A stretch of 64,000 nt of DNA from Pedobacter sp. MC2016-15. Lineage in GTDB: Bacteria; Bacteroidota; Bacteroidia; Sphingobacteriales; Sphingobacteriaceae. The notes under the pieces are model-generated. The model was not told the origin of the DNA. It saw only the letters and a program-made list of their open reading frames with translations, and did not search any database. The stretch lies in contig NZ_JAPIVS010000009.1 of NCBI RefSeq assembly GCF_026239695.1, positions 62,001 to 126,000 on the forward strand. The letters run 5' to 3'. Shown here in pieces: positions 44,264 through 53,063 of the stretch (positions within the stretch are counted from its first letter, which is position 1; every line of letters begins with the position of its first letter). The translations under genes and the position numbers were made by a program.

Positions 44264-45244
44264 ATGATCAATCAATTCAGAACGCTAAACCCTATTAACC
44301 TGCTGCTGCTTTTTGCGTATACATTTTTTATGCGCATAGCTATTCTGGCAAATCCACCCGAAAGGTTGAATTTCGAGTTCTTAGAGTCTTACACCAAATT
44401 CATGATCCAGATCCCTATCGGGAATGATTTTTCTACAGTCACCAACATACTTGTAGCCGGGATACTCATTTATATCCAGGCATTGATCTTCAACAGGATC
44501 GTGAACAATCATGCCCTGATGGCTAAACCGAGTTTTCTGCCGGCATTGCTGTTCATCACCTCGGCAAGTCTGTTCGAGCCGTTTCTGGTGTTAAGCCCCA
44601 CGCTGATCTGTAATTTTTTGCTGATCCTCATCATGGACAAGCTTCTCAAAATTGGTAAATCTGCCAATGCCATCATGATTATGTTTGATGTAGGCATGTT
44701 CATCGCTCTTGGTACACTGATCTACTTCCCCTTTGTAATGATGCTCCTGCTGATCTGGTTGAGCCTGCTTTTATACAGGTCATTTAACTGGCGCGAATGG
44801 GTATCAGGGCTGATTGGTTTCCTCAGTATTATCTTTTTTCTGGCTATTTTTTATTACTGGAATGATAACATCGGGATGTTTTATAAGATCTGGCTTCCCC
44901 TTAAAAACAGGTTCCCTGCAGTGCTTAAGATCCAGTATAATGATTACCTCGTGCTGGTGCCGGTAACCGTGATGATGGTGCTGGCCATGATCCAGCTGCG
45001 GGAAAATTTCTTCAGAAGTTTTATCAGCACAAGAAAGGCATTTCAGATGCTTTTCTTTATGTTTTTAATTGCAATCTTCAGTTTTTATACCAAGCCAGCC
45101 TTCAAATTATATCATTTTTTATTGTGCGTGCCTCCCGGAGCAGTATTGCTGGCCTACTATTTTTCTAATGCCACAAAACGTTGGTTTTATGAAAGTTTAT
45201 TTCTTATTCTGGTCATTGCAATACAGGTCTTTCTGTTTGTTTAA
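44264..45244 (+). CDS. DUF6427 membrane protein
   Basis: Polytopic protein, 326 residues with about nine helices, of the Bacteroidota DUF6427 family; no enzymatic motif known. Short basic loops alternate with long hydrophobic stretches such as FITSASLFEPFLVLSPTLIC. Starts 24 bases after the glycosyltransferase gene. Probably co-transcribed with it. Confidence 0.78.
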   Translation: MINQFRTLNPINLLLLFAYTFFMRIAILANPPERLNFEFLESYTKFMIQIPIGNDFSTVTNILVAGILIYIQALIFNRIVNNHALMAKPSFLPALLFITSASLFEPFLVLSPTLICNFLLILIMDKLLKIGKSANAIMIMFDVGMFIALGTLIYFPFVMMLLLIWLSLLLYRSFNWREWVSGLIGFLSIIFFLAIFYYWNDNIGMFYKIWLPLKNRFPAVLKIQYNDYLVLVPVTVMMVLAMIQLRENFFRSFISTRKAFQMLFFMFLIAIFSFYTKPAFKLYHFLLCVPPGAVLLAYYFSNATKRWFYESLFLILVIAIQVFLFV

Positions 45245-45266
45245 CTTTTTTTAACAGTTTGAAGCC

Positions 45267-45295
45267 TTGAAACTTGGTAAAGATTAATAGCTTTG
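45267..45295 (+). promoter_or_regulatory. Predicted coaX-operon promoter
   Basis: TTG (45267-45269), 18 bases, TAGCTTTG (45288-45295), a good match to the -33/-7 layout. Predicted start near 45302, 32 bases before the coaX ATG. A 10-base palindrome CTCCCGGGAG (45318-45327) lies in the leader. Confidence 0.6.
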
Positions 45296-45333
45296 TAACA
45301 TGAAGTTTGGAGTTGTTCTCCCGGGAGTGATAA

Positions 45334-46089
45334 ATGCATAACCTGGTCATAGATATTGGCAATACCAACAGCAAAATGGCTGTTTTTGATGATAAAGTGC
45401 TGGTATTTTTCCAAAGCGCTGATCATATTGACCAGCATAGCCTTTCAGAATTAATTGATAAATACAAAATTGTAAGCTCTACTCTTTCCAGCGTGAAAGA
45501 GGATGTTTCAGCTATTGTGTCTATTCTGAAGAGCTCGACCAACTATATTCCTTTCTCTACCCAGCTGAATACAGGGGTGCAGAATCATTATCAGACACGG
45601 GCAACTCTGGGGCAGGACAGATGGGCAAAGGTCATAGCGGTTCATCATGCTTATCCAGGGCAGAATTGCCTGGTTATTGATGCAGGAACCTGTATTACCT
45701 ATGATCTGCTCAACGATGAGAGTGCTTATTTTGGCGGTAGTATCAGCCTGGGTATCAACATGAGGTTCGAGGCATTGAATCATTACACGGGTAAACTTCC
45801 GCTGGTAAAATGGGACAAGGAATTACAGGGCATTCCCGACGGAACAGATACGCAGACGGCAATCACCAATGGTGTTTTACAGGGAGTAATCAACGAAGTT
45901 GAGGGCTTTATTTCCCTCCAGAATAAAAAAAATACAGACCTGAAGGTAGTAATAACGGGTGGCGACGCTACATTTTTGCTGGAACAATTAAAAAACAGCA
46001 TCTTTGCGCCTCAAATTATACACGATCCCTATTTGGTATTAAAAGGATTAAACGAAGTCATTGCATTTGAATATGTACAAAAAGATTAA
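45334..46089 (+). CDS. coaX: Type III pantothenate kinase
   Basis: CoA-pathway kinase phosphorylating pantothenate, 251 residues, ASKHA fold. Phosphate-1 loop DIGNTNSKMAVF, substrate motif ATLGQDRWAKVIA, phosphate-2 DAGTCITYDLL and GGSISLGINMRF are present. In Bacteroidota this gene heads an operon with an outer-membrane protein and lptC, as seen here. Confidence 0.95.
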   Translation: MHNLVIDIGNTNSKMAVFDDKVLVFFQSADHIDQHSLSELIDKYKIVSSTLSSVKEDVSAIVSILKSSTNYIPFSTQLNTGVQNHYQTRATLGQDRWAKVIAVHHAYPGQNCLVIDAGTCITYDLLNDESAYFGGSISLGINMRFEALNHYTGKLPLVKWDKELQGIPDGTDTQTAITNGVLQGVINEVEGFISLQNKKNTDLKVVITGGDATFLLEQLKNSIFAPQIIHDPYLVLKGLNEVIAFEYVQKD

Positions 46090-47398
46090 TTATATAACTG
46101 CAGTTCTGGTGCTGCTTGCCAGCATTTCTGTCCACGCACAAGTTACAATACAGTCGCCTTACTCAAGGTACGGACTTGGAAACCTCAAAGGGAGCCTCCT
46201 TCCACAGTACAGGGCAATGGGAGGTATTTCTACTGCAGTAAATAAACCTACAGGATACAACACCGTCAATATGGCAAACCCGGCTTCGTATGCTGGAATT
46301 ACGCTTGCTACTATTGATGTAGGGATGTCTGGTACCATTACCAACCTGACCAAGGGTGATGCCAGTGACAGGAGTTTTAATGCTACGCTGAGCCATCTGG
46401 CGCTTGCATTTCCCGTTACTACACATTCTGCATTGAGTTTCGGTATCCTTCCATATTCAGAGTTAGGTTACAATTATTCACAAACCAGTACCGTTACCAG
46501 TGGCTCCGGAACAGGAAACCCTGCTACACAAAATGTAACCAGTTTATACAATGGTGAGGGTGGATTGACCAAAGCTTACTTTGGTTATGGATACCGCATT
46601 GGTGAAAACTTTAGAATTGGTGCTAACGTAGAGTATCTTTTCGGAAATATGATCGAAAACAGAGACCTGCAGGTAAATGATACAGAGATCGGCCAGGGAA
46701 GTTATGGTGTACGTCTGCAAAACAAAAACAGTGTAGGTGGCGTAGCGTTTTCTTACGGTGCCCAGTATGATATTCACCTGAATTCAAAGATGCTCGTTAC
46801 CCTGGGATACTCAGGATCATCTGCTTCTACGGTTAATTCTACAAGAACATTCCTTGCTACGAAATTTGTATACGACGGTATTGAAGACGGTGGTACAACC
46901 ATCGAAACTCTGGATTCTACAGGAACCGGAAAATCCAACCTTAAACTTCCTTTGGTGCACAACTTCGGTATTGTACTTCAGAAATATAACAAATGGATGA
47001 TCGGTGCCGATGTCAGAATGGGCAACTGGTCTGACCTGAAGATCAATGGTGTCAACCAGGGTCTGCAGAACAGCAGAGGCGCTTCAATCGGTGGTCAGAT
47101 TACTCCTGATATCACTTCCATCAACAGTTACTGGAGTAAAGTTGATTACCGTCTCGGTTTGAGCTATGATAAAACGTACATCAAACTGACAGACAACGAC
47201 GTTAAGCAGATGGCTTTATCCTTCGGTCTGGGCCTTCCGCTGGCCAATTCAAGAAATGCATTCTACAAGCTGAACTTTACTACTGAGATCGGCCGCAGAG
47301 GAACAATGGTGAGCAACGACCTGCGTGAGAACTATATCAACCTGCACCTGGGCTTCACCATCAATGACAGATGGTTCCAGAGATTTAAATTCGACTAA
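46073..47398 (+). CDS. Outer-membrane beta-barrel protein in the coaX-lptC operon
   Basis: Predicted outer-membrane protein of 441 residues. Signal peptide MYKKINYITAVLVLLASISVHA, then TIQSPYSRYGLGNL and a GG-rich start (AMGGISTAVNKPTGYN) resembling FadL/PorV-type barrels. It has many alternating beta-strands and a final aromatic strand (RWFQRFKFD). ATG 46073 overlaps the coaX end by 17 bases; TTG 46061 upstream would hide the signal peptide. Conserved next to lptC, so a link to LPS or outer-membrane assembly is plausible. Function unproven. Confidence 0.82.
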   Translation: MYKKINYITAVLVLLASISVHAQVTIQSPYSRYGLGNLKGSLLPQYRAMGGISTAVNKPTGYNTVNMANPASYAGITLATIDVGMSGTITNLTKGDASDRSFNATLSHLALAFPVTTHSALSFGILPYSELGYNYSQTSTVTSGSGTGNPATQNVTSLYNGEGGLTKAYFGYGYRIGENFRIGANVEYLFGNMIENRDLQVNDTEIGQGSYGVRLQNKNSVGGVAFSYGAQYDIHLNSKMLVTLGYSGSSASTVNSTRTFLATKFVYDGIEDGGTTIETLDSTGTGKSNLKLPLVHNFGIVLQKYNKWMIGADVRMGNWSDLKINGVNQGLQNSRGASIGGQITPDITSINSYWSKVDYRLGLSYDKTYIKLTDNDVKQMALSFGLGLPLANSRNAFYKLNFTTEIGRRGTMVSNDLRENYINLHLGFTINDRWFQRFKFD

Positions 47399-47970
47399 TG
47401 AATTCTGCAGGCATATTTTCGCGGATAGCTTTATTGTGCCTTATACCGCTTTTTTTAATTTCATGTAATGATGATGATTTAAAAAAAGCGGCTGAAATTT
47501 CCTCAAAAAAACTCGTACTGAGCAAAGACAGGTCGCTCAAGGTAGAGATCGTTTTCAGCGATTCTGCTGTGGTGAAGGCAAAAGGTTATGCGCCCGTACT
47601 CGATCAGGTAGCACCCAGCTCCGGGAGTAAGTACCAGGAGATGCCCAAGGGCGTAAAAATTACCTTCTTTGATCCCCTTCAAAAGGTGACGGGTACCATC
47701 GTCTCAGATTATGCCCTCCGGAAAGAAACTGAACAGCTTACAATTTTCAAGAAAAATGTAGTCGTAGTGAGGGATGACCTGACTTTTAATACCGAAGAAC
47801 TCACCTGGGATCAGCGTAAAAGAATGTTCTTTTCACCACGTGGTATCGTAACCCGCCCAGACGGCACGGTGCTCAATGCAATTAACTTCAGTGCACCCGA
47901 AGATTTCAGCTCTGTAGATTTTGAACAGGGCTCCGGACAAACTTATGTGAAGGGTGATTTGGCACAGTAA
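47398..47970 (+). CDS. lptC: LPS export protein LptC
   Basis: Periplasmic bridge component carrying LPS from the LptBFG ABC transporter to LptA, 190 residues. A hydrophobic start ends in a lipobox-like LFLISC, so it may be a lipoprotein, unlike the membrane-anchored E. coli LptC. The OstA-like beta fold follows (DYALRKETEQLTIFKKNVVV). The stop of the preceding gene overlaps its ATG (TAATG). Confidence 0.85.
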   Translation: MNSAGIFSRIALLCLIPLFLISCNDDDLKKAAEISSKKLVLSKDRSLKVEIVFSDSAVVKAKGYAPVLDQVAPSSGSKYQEMPKGVKITFFDPLQKVTGTIVSDYALRKETEQLTIFKKNVVVVRDDLTFNTEELTWDQRKRMFFSPRGIVTRPDGTVLNAINFSAPEDFSSVDFEQGSGQTYVKGDLAQ

Positions 47971-48097
47971 TCCATAGATTTCTGCTGTCTTATTCCCTTA
48001 ATTTTTAAATACTTATTCAAAACAATATAATTGTTTTCTTTTTTTGGCAAAAGTTGTATCTTGCGCCCTCTTAAAAAAAATATAAATATTAGATATT

Positions 48098-50194
48098 ATG
48101 GGTTTAATGACCACTTTGCGGAATCGCGCAGGCTTTATCTTGGTAGGAGCCATCGGTTTTGCAATTGTTGCATTTTTAGTTGGTGATGCAATTAACGTAG
48201 GTAAGCCTTTCTGGGCGGCATCACAAAAAGTTGTTGGAACCGTAGATGGTGAAGAAATCAACATCGATGAGTTCGGTCCTAAAGTAGATCAGAATCTGCA
48301 GCAGTTCAAACAACAATACGGCGGTAGTGCCAATCCACAAATGACAGCTATGGCTGTTGATAATGCCTGGAATGGTGAATTAGCCACAATTTTATTGTCA
48401 AAAGAATACAAACGCCTGGGTCTTGATATCTCAGGAGATGAATTGTTCGACTTAATGCAGGGCAAAAATCCAAGTCCGCTGATTGTTCAATATTTTGGTA
48501 ACCCACAAACTGGTCAGGTAGACCGTGCTGCGGTAATCAATTCCCTGAAACAACGTGCTGCAAATCCTCAGTTGAAACAACAGTGGGATCTTCTGGAAGC
48601 AGAAATCGAAAAACAAGCTTTACAGCAAAAATATGCCGGACTGGTTAAAAACTCTGTATACGTAACTTCATTAGAAGCTAACGACGAATATCAGAACAGA
48701 AATAAACTGGCAAACTTCAGCTATGTAAGCCTTGATTACGCAAGTATTCCTGACGCTTCTGTTAAACCTTCAGATGCTGATTACTCAGACTATTATAACG
48801 ATAACAAGAAGAAATTTGAAAACCCTTCTGAAACACGTTCATTTGAATACGTTTCATTTAGTGTTAACCCAACTAAAGAAGATTCAGCTGCAACCAAAGT
48901 ACAGGTTAACAAACTTGCTGCAGGCTTTCAGGCTTCAAAAAGTGATTCATTGTTTTCAGCAATCAACTCTGATGTAAAAGTTCCTTACGCTTACATCACC
49001 AAAGGTAAACTTGATCCGCAAATTGATTCGGCAGTGTTTGCTTTGCCTGGTGGTAGCTTCTACGGACCTGTATTCTCGGGTAACTCTTACAAGATGGTAA
49101 AAGTTATCGATACACGTATGTCTCCGGATTCTGTTAAGGCAAGCCATATTTTGCTGGATGCTGCGAAAATGGGCGGGGTAGATAAAGCAGAGAAATTTGC
49201 TGACTCCCTGAAAACTCTGGTTCAGAATGGTGGAAGCTTCTCAGCACTGGCTAAAATGTACAGCGTTGATGGATCTAAAGATAAAGGTGGTGAACTGGGT
49301 ACCTTCGCAAGAGGTCAGATGGTTCCTGAATTTGAGAATGCTGCTTTCAACGGTAAAACCGGTGATCTTAAAGTAGTACGTTCACAATTCGGTGTACATC
49401 TGATTAAAATTGAAAACCAGATCGGCTCTTCTAAAGTTGCTAAACTGGCATATATCGAGAAAAACCTTTCTCCAAGCAGCAAAACTAAAGATCAGGCTTA
49501 CAAAAAAGCATCTGCCTTCTTAAATAGTGTTAAAGGCGATAACTTCGCTGCAGAAGCTAAAAAAGCAGGATATACTGTAGCAGTAGCAGACAGGATCTCC
49601 GGAAGTCAGGGTTATGCCCCGGGTCTTGATAATCCACGTCAGCTGATTCGTGATGCTTTTGGTGCAGAGAAAGGCGATGTGCTTACAGAAGTATATCAAA
49701 TGGATAATGCTTATGTAATTGCTCACCTTACTGATATTAAACCAAAAGGTATCCTTCCACTGGAAGCAGTGAAGAAAGATATCGAGCCAATGGTATTGAA
49801 TGCTGTTAAAGCAAAAATGCTCACTGAAAAGCTTAAAAATGCTGCTCAGGGTGCATCAAGCCTGGCACAGGTAGCTCAGAAACTTGGTAAAACTGTAACA
49901 CCGGTTCAGAATATTGTTTTTGCAAACCCAATCGTTCCGGGTGCTGCACAGGAAAACAAACTTATCGGAAGCGTATTTGGTTCAGCTGTAAATAAAGTGT
50001 CTAAGCCTATTGATGGCGAGCGCGCAGCGTACGTGTTTACTGTAAACGGATTCACTAACCCGGCTCCAATTGGAAACACTTACAAACAAAAAGAATCTAT
50101 GCTTCAGGGTATTGCTCAAAGATCATTAGGAGCTGCTTTCCAGGCATTGCAGGATAAAAGTGATATAAAAGACAATAGAGTGAAATTCTATTAG
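48098..50194 (+). CDS. PpiD/SurA-type peptidyl-prolyl isomerase
   Basis: Membrane-anchored periplasmic foldase, 698 residues. An N-terminal transmembrane helix (GAIGFAIVAFLVGDAI) is followed by a SurA_N-like region. A parvulin rotamase domain at about 345-450 shows KASHILLDAAK, GGELGTFARGQMVPEFENAAF and SQFGVHLIKI, and a second parvulin-like part follows. It assists folding of outer-membrane or secreted proteins. A leader with a weak TATCTTGC box precedes the gene. Confidence 0.9.
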   Translation: MGLMTTLRNRAGFILVGAIGFAIVAFLVGDAINVGKPFWAASQKVVGTVDGEEINIDEFGPKVDQNLQQFKQQYGGSANPQMTAMAVDNAWNGELATILLSKEYKRLGLDISGDELFDLMQGKNPSPLIVQYFGNPQTGQVDRAAVINSLKQRAANPQLKQQWDLLEAEIEKQALQQKYAGLVKNSVYVTSLEANDEYQNRNKLANFSYVSLDYASIPDASVKPSDADYSDYYNDNKKKFENPSETRSFEYVSFSVNPTKEDSAATKVQVNKLAAGFQASKSDSLFSAINSDVKVPYAYITKGKLDPQIDSAVFALPGGSFYGPVFSGNSYKMVKVIDTRMSPDSVKASHILLDAAKMGGVDKAEKFADSLKTLVQNGGSFSALAKMYSVDGSKDKGGELGTFARGQMVPEFENAAFNGKTGDLKVVRSQFGVHLIKIENQIGSSKVAKLAYIEKNLSPSSKTKDQAYKKASAFLNSVKGDNFAAEAKKAGYTVAVADRISGSQGYAPGLDNPRQLIRDAFGAEKGDVLTEVYQMDNAYVIAHLTDIKPKGILPLEAVKKDIEPMVLNAVKAKMLTEKLKNAAQGASSLAQVAQKLGKTVTPVQNIVFANPIVPGAAQENKLIGSVFGSAVNKVSKPIDGERAAYVFTVNGFTNPAPIGNTYKQKESMLQGIAQRSLGAAFQALQDKSDIKDNRVKFY

Positions 50195-50213
50195 ATTGAA
50201 ATACGTAATTTTG

Positions 50214-50247
50214 AAACCGGAAGTAACATTACTTCCGGTTTTTTTAT
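50214..50247 (+). terminator. Terminator after the foldase gene
   Basis: Stem AAACCGGAAGT (50214-50224) with ACTTCCGGTTT (50231-50241), six-base loop AACATT and a T run. Confidence 0.88.
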
Positions 50248-50256
50248 TTTACGGCC

Positions 50257-50772
50257 ATGGAAATTCAGGAAAATATAGTCAATAAGGTAGCTTCAAGTGG
50301 TTTAATTACCTTAAACCTTGAAGAATATTATCATCAGGGTGAGCGTGTGGTATATGATCTCAAAGAAAATCTCTTCCATGGCTTAATCCTTAGAGAAAAG
50401 GATTTCAGAGAGTTTATTAAAACCCACGACTGGACGGCTTACAGCGGTAAGAACGTTGCCATCATCTGCAGTGCGGATGCCATTGTGCCTACCTGGGCGT
50501 ATATGCTGCTTGCAAACAGGTTGAAACCTTTTGCCAATGAAGTGGTCTTTGGCGGACCAGAAGTTCTGGAAGCAGTTTTATTTACAAGAGCACTGTCAAA
50601 GATTGATATCTCCGCCTATAAAGACGAGCGTGTAGTGATCAAGGGTTGTGCTGATATAGAAGTGCCGGTTTCTGCCTATGTAGAGATTACAGCCTTGTTA
50701 ACACCTGTCGTTAAAAGTATTATGTATGGCGAACCGTGTTCCACTGTGCCGATCTATAAACGAAAGGATTAG
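50257..50772 (+). CDS. DUF2480 protein
   Basis: Uncharacterised protein of 171 residues, DUF2480 family (Bacteroidota). Mixed alpha/beta; conserved VASSGLITLNLEEYYHQGERVVYDLK and YAYMLLANRL-like segment (WAYMLLANRLKPF), ending GEPCSTVPIYKRK. No signal peptide, so cytoplasmic. Function unknown. Confidence 0.8.
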   Translation: MEIQENIVNKVASSGLITLNLEEYYHQGERVVYDLKENLFHGLILREKDFREFIKTHDWTAYSGKNVAIICSADAIVPTWAYMLLANRLKPFANEVVFGGPEVLEAVLFTRALSKIDISAYKDERVVIKGCADIEVPVSAYVEITALLTPVVKSIMYGEPCSTVPIYKRKD

Positions 50773-50804
50773 TTTCTGGATTGCTTTTTGTGTTTAAACA
50801 GGGT

Positions 50805-51581
50805 ATGAGAAAAATATACTTGCTGACTATCTTCCTGATTGCCCTGATGAATGCTCAGGCACAGGAGTTGCCTTTAGTTAAGGAACCTGTTTTTCAGGAA
50901 GGTGAAGTGTTGGAGTATAAGCTCAGATACGGGATTATTACAGCGGCCGAAGGTATCATCAAAGTACTTAACTCTGATCTCAAATTCAACAATAAGCCTA
51001 CGTACCGTCTGGTGGTTGATGCCCGTACATCGGGTACATTCGACGTTTTTTATAAGATCCGGGATCATTATGATTCTTATATTGATAAAGAGGACCTGAC
51101 ACCTTATTTTTATCAGGAGGATATCAAAGAATCCAAATATAAGCGGCAGGATAAGGCACGCTTTTATCAGGATACTAAAAAGGTCGTTTCCAATAAGGGT
51201 ACATTTACCACACCTACCAACCAGACCTTCGATCTCGTTTCTGCCTATTATTTTGCACGGAGCCTTGATATCACCAAGCTCAAAATAGGTGAACAATTCA
51301 AACTCAACTACTTTTTAGGAAAAGAAATACATCAGCTGCAAATAAAATATGTCGGTAAGGAAGTCGTTAAAAGTAAGCTGGGAGATATCCGCTGTCTGAA
51401 ATTCAGCCCTTCAATTGAGCCTGGCAGGATTTTTAGAAAAGACAGCAATTTATACCTCTGGATTACCGATGATGGCAACAGGGTGCCTGTAAAGGCCCAG
51501 GTTGAAATCATTGTAGGAGCCGTTACAATGGAAATTAAATCGGCCACAGGATTAAAATATCCCCTGGCAAAAGAAAAATAA
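50805..51581 (+). CDS. DUF3108 secreted protein
   Basis: DUF3108 protein of 258 residues. Signal peptide MRKIYLLTIFLIALMNAQAQ, then PVFQEGEVLEYKLRYGIITAAEG and FYKIRDHYDSYIDKEDLTPYF, ending with a VKAQVEIIVGAVTMEIKSATGL beta segment. The upstream in-frame start at 50781 would mask the signal, so ATG 50805 is used. Likely periplasmic; function unknown. Confidence 0.85.
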   Translation: MRKIYLLTIFLIALMNAQAQELPLVKEPVFQEGEVLEYKLRYGIITAAEGIIKVLNSDLKFNNKPTYRLVVDARTSGTFDVFYKIRDHYDSYIDKEDLTPYFYQEDIKESKYKRQDKARFYQDTKKVVSNKGTFTTPTNQTFDLVSAYYFARSLDITKLKIGEQFKLNYFLGKEIHQLQIKYVGKEVVKSKLGDIRCLKFSPSIEPGRIFRKDSNLYLWITDDGNRVPVKAQVEIIVGAVTMEIKSATGLKYPLAKEK

Positions 51582-51586
51582 AAACA

Positions 51587-52153
51587 ATGATAGAAGTACA
51601 GAACACTCTCATACATGAGGATGTCATCCGCGAAAGTTTTGTGTGTAACCTTAACAAATGTAAAGGTATCTGCTGTGTGGAAGGTGATGCAGGAGCTCCC
51701 CTCGAGGTTGCAGAAACCGCTATTTTAGCAGAAATTTATCCGAAGATCAAACACATGCTGGCCCCGAAAGGTATAGCCGCGATAGAAGAGTATGGCACTT
51801 CAGTAGTTGATGCTGATGGCGACCTCACTACACCATGTGTGGATGGCAATAAAGAATGTGCCTATGTAACTTTTGAAAACGGAATTACCAAATGTGCGAT
51901 AGAGAAAGCCCATGAGGAGGGGATTGTAGATTGGCAGAAGCCGATTTCCTGCCACCTGTATCCGATCAGGATTACCCAGTATCCCGAGTTTGACGTGCTT
52001 AATTACGACCGCTGGCACATCTGTTCTGATGCATGTACCTTTGGCAGAGAGCTCAAAGTTCCTGTTTATACCTTTTTAAAAGGGCCGCTAATCAGAAAAT
52101 ATGGAGAAGAATGGTACAGGGAATTAGAAAATAGTGTATCTTCAAATCTGTAA
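51587..52153 (+). CDS. DUF3109 Cys-rich protein
   Basis: DUF3109 protein of 188 residues with conserved cysteines: CNLNKCKGICC near the N-terminus, CVDGNKECAY, TKCAIEKA and SCHLYPI plus WHICSDAC. The pattern suggests a metal or iron-sulfur site, as in related YkgJ-type proteins. Cytoplasmic; function unknown. Confidence 0.83.
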   Translation: MIEVQNTLIHEDVIRESFVCNLNKCKGICCVEGDAGAPLEVAETAILAEIYPKIKHMLAPKGIAAIEEYGTSVVDADGDLTTPCVDGNKECAYVTFENGITKCAIEKAHEEGIVDWQKPISCHLYPIRITQYPEFDVLNYDRWHICSDACTFGRELKVPVYTFLKGPLIRKYGEEWYRELENSVSSNL

Positions 52154-52170
52154 AATATAAAACGAGTATT

Positions 52171-53031
52171 TTGAAAGGAATAATTTTAGCAGGAGGAAGT
52201 GGCACGAGGCTACATCCTTTAACCTTAGTCATGAGCAAGCAGATGATGCCTGTGTATGACAAACCGATGATCTACTATCCGCTGTCAACACTGATGCTGG
52301 CTGGAATTAATGAAATACTTATCATCTCAACCCCACATGATCTTCCCAATTTCCAGAAACTTCTGGGGGATGGAAGCAGTCTAGGCTGTAAATTCACTTA
52401 TGCAGTGCAGCATGAGCCGAATGGTCTTGCCCAGGCGTTCGTGATTGGTGCAGACTTTATCGGAACAGATAAAGTGGCTTTGGTACTTGGAGACAATATC
52501 TTCTATGGTGATGGTATGGCCAGATTACTGCAGGCCAGTTCTGATCCTGAGGGAGGTGTCGTTTTCGCCTACCGTGTTTCAGATCCTGAACGTTATGGTG
52601 TAGTAGAATTTGATGCCGACAATAAAGCGGTATCGATTGAAGAAAAGCCTGAAAATCCAAAATCTGATTACGCTGTGCCAGGTCTGTACTTTTATGATAA
52701 CAGCGTTGTAGAAATTGCAAAAAATATCAAACCTTCACCAAGAGGTGAATATGAAATTACCGATGTAAATAAAGCCTACCTGGAGCAGGGAAACCTGAAG
52801 GTGGGAGTACTCAGCCGTGGTACCGCCTGGCTGGATACAGGAACCTTTGCCTCCCTGATGCAAGCCGGACAGTTTGTGCAGGTCATTGAAGAGCGCCAGG
52901 GCCTTAAAATCGGATGTATCGAAGAAGTAGCCTTCAGAATGGGTTTCATCGATAAAGAGCAGCTGCGTAAAATCGCTACGCCGCTCGTAAAAAGCGGGTA
53001 CGGAGCATACCTGTTAAAATTGATCAAATAA
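52171..53031 (+). CDS. rfbA: Glucose-1-phosphate thymidylyltransferase, TTG start
   Basis: Nucleotidyltransferase making dTDP-glucose from glucose-1-phosphate and dTTP, 286 residues. Signatures are ILAGGSGTRLHPLT, LVLGDNIFYGDG and the C-terminal RGTAWLDTGTF. The family begins MKGIILAGG, and here that Met is encoded by TTG 52171; no ATG gives this start. The dTDP-rhamnose partners rfbB, rfbC and rfbD are not nearby. Confidence 0.93.
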   Translation: MKGIILAGGSGTRLHPLTLVMSKQMMPVYDKPMIYYPLSTLMLAGINEILIISTPHDLPNFQKLLGDGSSLGCKFTYAVQHEPNGLAQAFVIGADFIGTDKVALVLGDNIFYGDGMARLLQASSDPEGGVVFAYRVSDPERYGVVEFDADNKAVSIEEKPENPKSDYAVPGLYFYDNSVVEIAKNIKPSPRGEYEITDVNKAYLEQGNLKVGVLSRGTAWLDTGTFASLMQAGQFVQVIEERQGLKIGCIEEVAFRMGFIDKEQLRKIATPLVKSGYGAYLLKLIK

Positions 53032-53063
53032 TAATCTAAACACAATATAGTTAAACCAAGCAT

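Noticed and set aside
45300..45341. Short leader frame MKFGVVLPGVINA overlapping coaX
   Set aside because: The predicted transcription start (about 45302) falls after its ATG, so it would not be translated.
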